Below, piece by piece: positions 51,378-51,766 of a stretch of DNA of 51,766 nt (position 1 is the stretch's first letter; every line of letters begins with the position of its first letter). Source of the stretch: Candidatus Aminicenantota bacterium (GTDB taxonomy: Bacteria > Acidobacteriota > Aminicenantia > Aminicenantales > Aminicenantaceae); assembly GCA_016926925.1 (NCBI GenBank), contig JAFGNQ010000233.1, positions 1 through 51,766 of the forward strand, written 5' to 3'. The translations under genes were made by a program, and so were the position numbers. A model generated the notes under the pieces. That model saw only the letters and a list, made by a program, of their open reading frames with translations. It was not told the DNA's origin and did not search any database.

Positions 51378-51766
51378 ATGATGGAAAAGGAATTGCGATT
51401 CAAAAAAAAAGTAATGACGGATGGAAGGAAGACCGGCCTCCTTCTGATCTTGATAGGGATCGGGCTTCCGCTCCTCCTGTCTTTTTTCCAAACAGAGGGC
51501 GCGTTCCGGTTTTTCAGCTCAAGCATGATCGCAGAAAGAACATTGACGTCTCAGGAGATAAATGAGATCAGGGTTGCCGTCGATAAAAAGAAAAGCTGTT
51601 TGGATGAATTGCAGAGGGCGGTTGCATTTATCAAGGAGAAATACAGGAAGCAATTGGGCGAGGATTATTACAAAGATATCTGGCAGGTACGCAAGTATCA
51701 TGGATTCTTGATTCCCTTTAAATACATGATCGCTCTGGGTCTGCTCCTCGTGTTGGTTGGAGTAGG
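51378..51766 (+). CDS. Membrane protein of unknown function, N-terminal part
   Basis: The frame opens at ATG 51378 (or 51381), just after GAGGAGGG, and runs off the window end, so at least 129 codons are seen. A short charged N-terminus leads to a TM (~19-36), a ~70-residue external or internal segment with a charged helix (EINEIRVAVDKKKS) and a second TM near the cut. It may be a small inner-membrane protein; I do not recognise it. Confidence 0.7.
   Translation, partial: MMEKELRFKKKVMTDGRKTGLLLILIGIGLPLLLSFFQTEGAFRFFSSSMIAERTLTSQEINEIRVAVDKKKSCLDELQRAVAFIKEKYRKQLGEDYYKDIWQVRKYHGFLIPFKYMIALGLLLVLVGV

Noticed and set aside
1..51766. CRISPR arrays, insertion sequences, phage genes or attachment sites
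   Set aside because: No regularly spaced repeats, transposase or integrase motifs, or terminal inverted repeats were found anywhere in the window.

Overview
The window reads as ordinary chromosome of a diderm (Gram-negative) bacterium of about 48% G+C. It has lipoproteins, a TonB-family protein, an MlaEFD phospholipid transporter, a beta-barrel protein, a type II secretion/type IV pilin-like pseudopilin and many secreted peptidases. No rRNA, tRNA, insertion sequence, prophage or CRISPR array was found. Canonical sigma-70-like promoters (TTGACA, 17 bp, TATAAT-like) are frequent and help to fix start codons. An archaeal-type GatDE amidotransferase together with S9/M28/S45 hydrolases and TetR-LolA-like-RND genes suggests an Aminicenantes/Acidobacteriota-like lineage. 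That placement is a guess from gene content, not a phylogenetic result.

Layout. 1-8240: the 3' end of a degenerate amidohydrolase; then, on the minus strand, a secreted alpha/beta hydrolase, an operon running pseudopilin > HAMP-GAF-HD-GYP sensor > two small envelope proteins, and a secreted M28 zinc peptidase. 8627-12135: gatE-gatD behind a strong promoter, with a possible 21-codon leader ORF. 12261-14336: a penicillin-acylase-type Ntn hydrolase. 14529-20033: a TetR regulator, a LolA-like periplasmic protein, a predicted outer-membrane beta-barrel and a large RND/MMPL transporter, with a matching GACCGNNCGGTC palindrome before tetR and before the transport genes. 20174-25110: cyclase-family hydrolase, small secreted protein, HpcH/HpaI aldolase, lipoprotein, YbaK/ProX editing protein, steroid-5-alpha-reductase-family protein and PrsW-like protease. 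25215-28830: GT39 glycosyltransferase, amidohydrolase and DUF2461 operon. 29100-33440: a receiver-like/TonB fusion with a small coiled-coil partner, divergent from galE, then a DUF1295 protein. 33570-43361: three secreted S9 peptidases around a small helical protein and mlaEFD. 43759-48657: AhpF-like flavoprotein, small membrane protein, racemase-family protein, MTAP/PNP-family phosphorylase and two membrane proteins. 48734-51766: a membrane-anchored HAMP-PP2C (RsbU/SpoIIE-like) phosphatase and the start of an unrecognised membrane protein.

The themes are peptide breakdown in the periplasm or outside the cell (S9 x3, M28, S45, alpha/beta hydrolase), envelope lipid traffic (MlaEFD and the TetR-controlled LolA-like/barrel/RND set) and signalling (HD-GYP, PP2C, a receiver-like domain joined to TonB). 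The most unusual items are the receiver/TonB fusion with Glu at the phospho-acceptor position, bacterial gatDE with possible coupled translation from a leader ORF, and the TetR circuit with two matching operators.
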